Shown: positions 12,115 through 13,079 of the stretch, piece by piece
Layout of the letters: each line of letters opens with the position of its first letter
How positions within the stretch are numbered: the first letter of the stretch is position 1
Assembly: GCA_964343305.1 (NCBI GenBank)
Contig: CAYFJO010000305.1
Location: 1 to 13,079, forward strand
Direction of reading: 5' to 3'
Source of the DNA: CAYFJO01 sp964343305
Lineage (GTDB): Bacteria > Planctomycetota > Planctomycetia > Pirellulales > Pirellulaceae
Length of the DNA stretch: 13,079 nt
Made by a program: the position numbers and the translations under genes
Notes under the pieces: generated by a model
The model's input: the letters and a program-made list of their open reading frames with translations, nothing else
Told to the model about the DNA's origin: nothing
Databases searched by the model: none

Positions 12115-13079
12115 ATGTTGTTTCACACTTGGCCGTTTTTGCTTTTCTTCTTGATTGTCTACGCGGTCTTTCTCCCGCTCAGAAAGACGCCGTTTTGGCT
12201 GCACTGGTTGCTGGCCGCTTCTTATTTCTTTTATGGCTGGTGGAATCCGCTTTATCTGCTGTTGGTCGTCTATTCGACGGCGCTTGATTATTTCGTCGTG
12301 ATCGCAATGGAGCGGAGCAAGCGCCCCAAGATATGGCTTTGGGTGAGTCTGCTGAACAACCTCTTCTTGCTCGGCTTTTTCAAATACGGCGCGTTCGTCA
12401 CCGAGAATATCAACGCCGCGCTGCTCGAACTTGGCGTGGGCTATGCATTACCGTCTCCAGGCGTTCTGTTGCCGGTAGGGATTTCGTTCTACACGTTTCA
12501 GTCGATGAGTTACACGATCGACTTCTACCGTGGCAATATCAAGCGTGAGCGCAGCTTTATTCGATTCGCCGCCTTTGTGTCGTTGTTTCCTCAACTGGTG
12601 GCTGGGCCGATCGAGCGGGCCAGGAAATTGTTGCCGCAACTTTGCGAAACGCCCTGCATCCGATCACGTGACATCACGGACGGGCTGTCGTTGTTTGTTG
12701 TCGGCCTGTTCAAGAAAGTCGCGCTGGCCGATTACCTGGCGATGTATGCCGATCCAATCTATGCAACACCAGATCGGTTCCATGCGCCGGCGTTGATGCT
12801 GGCCACGTTTGCTTTTGCTTGGCAGATTTACTTTGACTTCAGCGGCTACACCGACATGGCCCGTGGCGTGGCCCGCATGATGGGCATCCGGTTGATGGTC
12901 AACTTCAACAACCCTTATCTGGCCACAAGTCTGGGCGATTTCTGGTCGCGCTGGCACATCAGTCTTTCGACCTGGTTTCGCGACTACGTTTACATTCCGC
13001 TCGGCGGCAACCGTCGAGGAGGTTTGTTAATGTATCGCAATTTTCTGCTGACGATGGTGATCTCTGGCCTGTGGCATGG
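12115..13079 (+). CDS. MBOAT-family membrane O-acyltransferase (AlgI-like), cut by window end
   Basis: The first 321 codons of a membrane-bound O-acyltransferase are present. Hydrophobic segments appear at about 5-21, 29-42, 46-63, 73-90, 111-130, 150-165, 190-210, 224-242 and 305-319. Family signatures are LFPQLVAGPIERA (157-169), FDFSGYTDMA (240-249), NFNNPYLATSLGDFWSRW (263-280), HISLSTWFRDYVYIPLGG (281-298) and SGLWH (317-321). The invariant catalytic histidine of the family, H321, is the last complete codon. AlgI-type enzymes move acyl groups, usually acetyl, across the membrane onto extracellular polysaccharides, normally with a periplasmic partner (AlgJ/AlgX-like) that would lie past the window end. 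Full family length is about 460-520 residues, so about a third is missing. The ATG is seven bases after the previous stop with no strong ribosome site, suggesting translational coupling to the deacetylase-fold gene. Confidence 0.9.
   Translation, partial: MLFHTWPFLLFFLIVYAVFLPLRKTPFWLHWLLAASYFFYGWWNPLYLLLVVYSTALDYFVVIAMERSKRPKIWLWVSLLNNLFLLGFFKYGAFVTENINAALLELGVGYALPSPGVLLPVGISFYTFQSMSYTIDFYRGNIKRERSFIRFAAFVSLFPQLVAGPIERARKLLPQLCETPCIRSRDITDGLSLFVVGLFKKVALADYLAMYADPIYATPDRFHAPALMLATFAFAWQIYFDFSGYTDMARGVARMMGIRLMVNFNNPYLATSLGDFWSRWHISLSTWFRDYVYIPLGGNRRGGLLMYRNFLLTMVISGLWH

Noticed and set aside
1..13079. CRISPR array, tRNA, rRNA, integrase or insertion-sequence gene
   Set aside because: I scanned both strands for regular spaced repeats, cloverleaf-like segments and transposase or integrase motifs and saw none.

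Overview
The window looks like chromosomal DNA from a planctomycete, most likely of the Pirellulales type. The evidence is protein style and domain mix: an exported PQQ-type propeller with a WPWWRGPN motif, a CBM9-like/PKD protein, a ceramidase-like hydrolase, lipoproteins with formylglycine-generating-enzyme (FGE-like) folds, PD40 propellers, a Tat-type SRRGFLK leader and an AlgI-type MBOAT. The DNA is moderately GC-rich. This placement is inference; no marker gene or RNA gene is present.

Layout. Positions 1-742 are a gene-poor, decayed-looking border: a perfect hairpin (17-42), a 13-bp inverted repeat 57 bp apart (142-224), and a minus-strand amidohydrolase cut to about 100 residues (274-579). 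From 743 onward every convincing gene is on the plus strand. Group one is the PQQ-like propeller (743-2032) and the CBM9-like/PKD protein (2061-3125). A cluster of small palindromes (3133-3175) separates them from the ceramidase-like gene (3307-4791). The gap 4792-5322 holds a coding-like frame interrupted by one TGA, and a doubtful small minus-strand ORF. Group two, from 5323 to the window end, is packed like an operon (gaps from a 4-base overlap to 44 bp): an unrecognised 640-residue exported protein, a lipoprotein fusing an FGE-like domain to a PD40 propeller, a stand-alone PD40 propeller, a stand-alone FGE-like lipoprotein, a Tat-leader histone-deacetylase-fold enzyme, and an MBOAT acyltransferase cut by the window end.

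How they may work together. Nearly every product carries an export signal (Sec, lipoprotein or Tat) or is an integral membrane protein, so the locus appears to serve the periplasm or cell surface. Three enzymes belong to families that make or break acyl linkages (ceramidase-like, HDAC-fold, MBOAT). The FGE-like and propeller proteins look like scaffolding, binding or sensing parts. The most striking feature is that one operon holds the same two modules both fused (7242-9062) and split into two adjacent genes (9107-10135 and 10138-11046). Neither FGE-like domain has the complete catalytic cysteine pair of true sulfatase-activating FGE. No CRISPR array, tRNA, rRNA, IS element or phage gene was seen.
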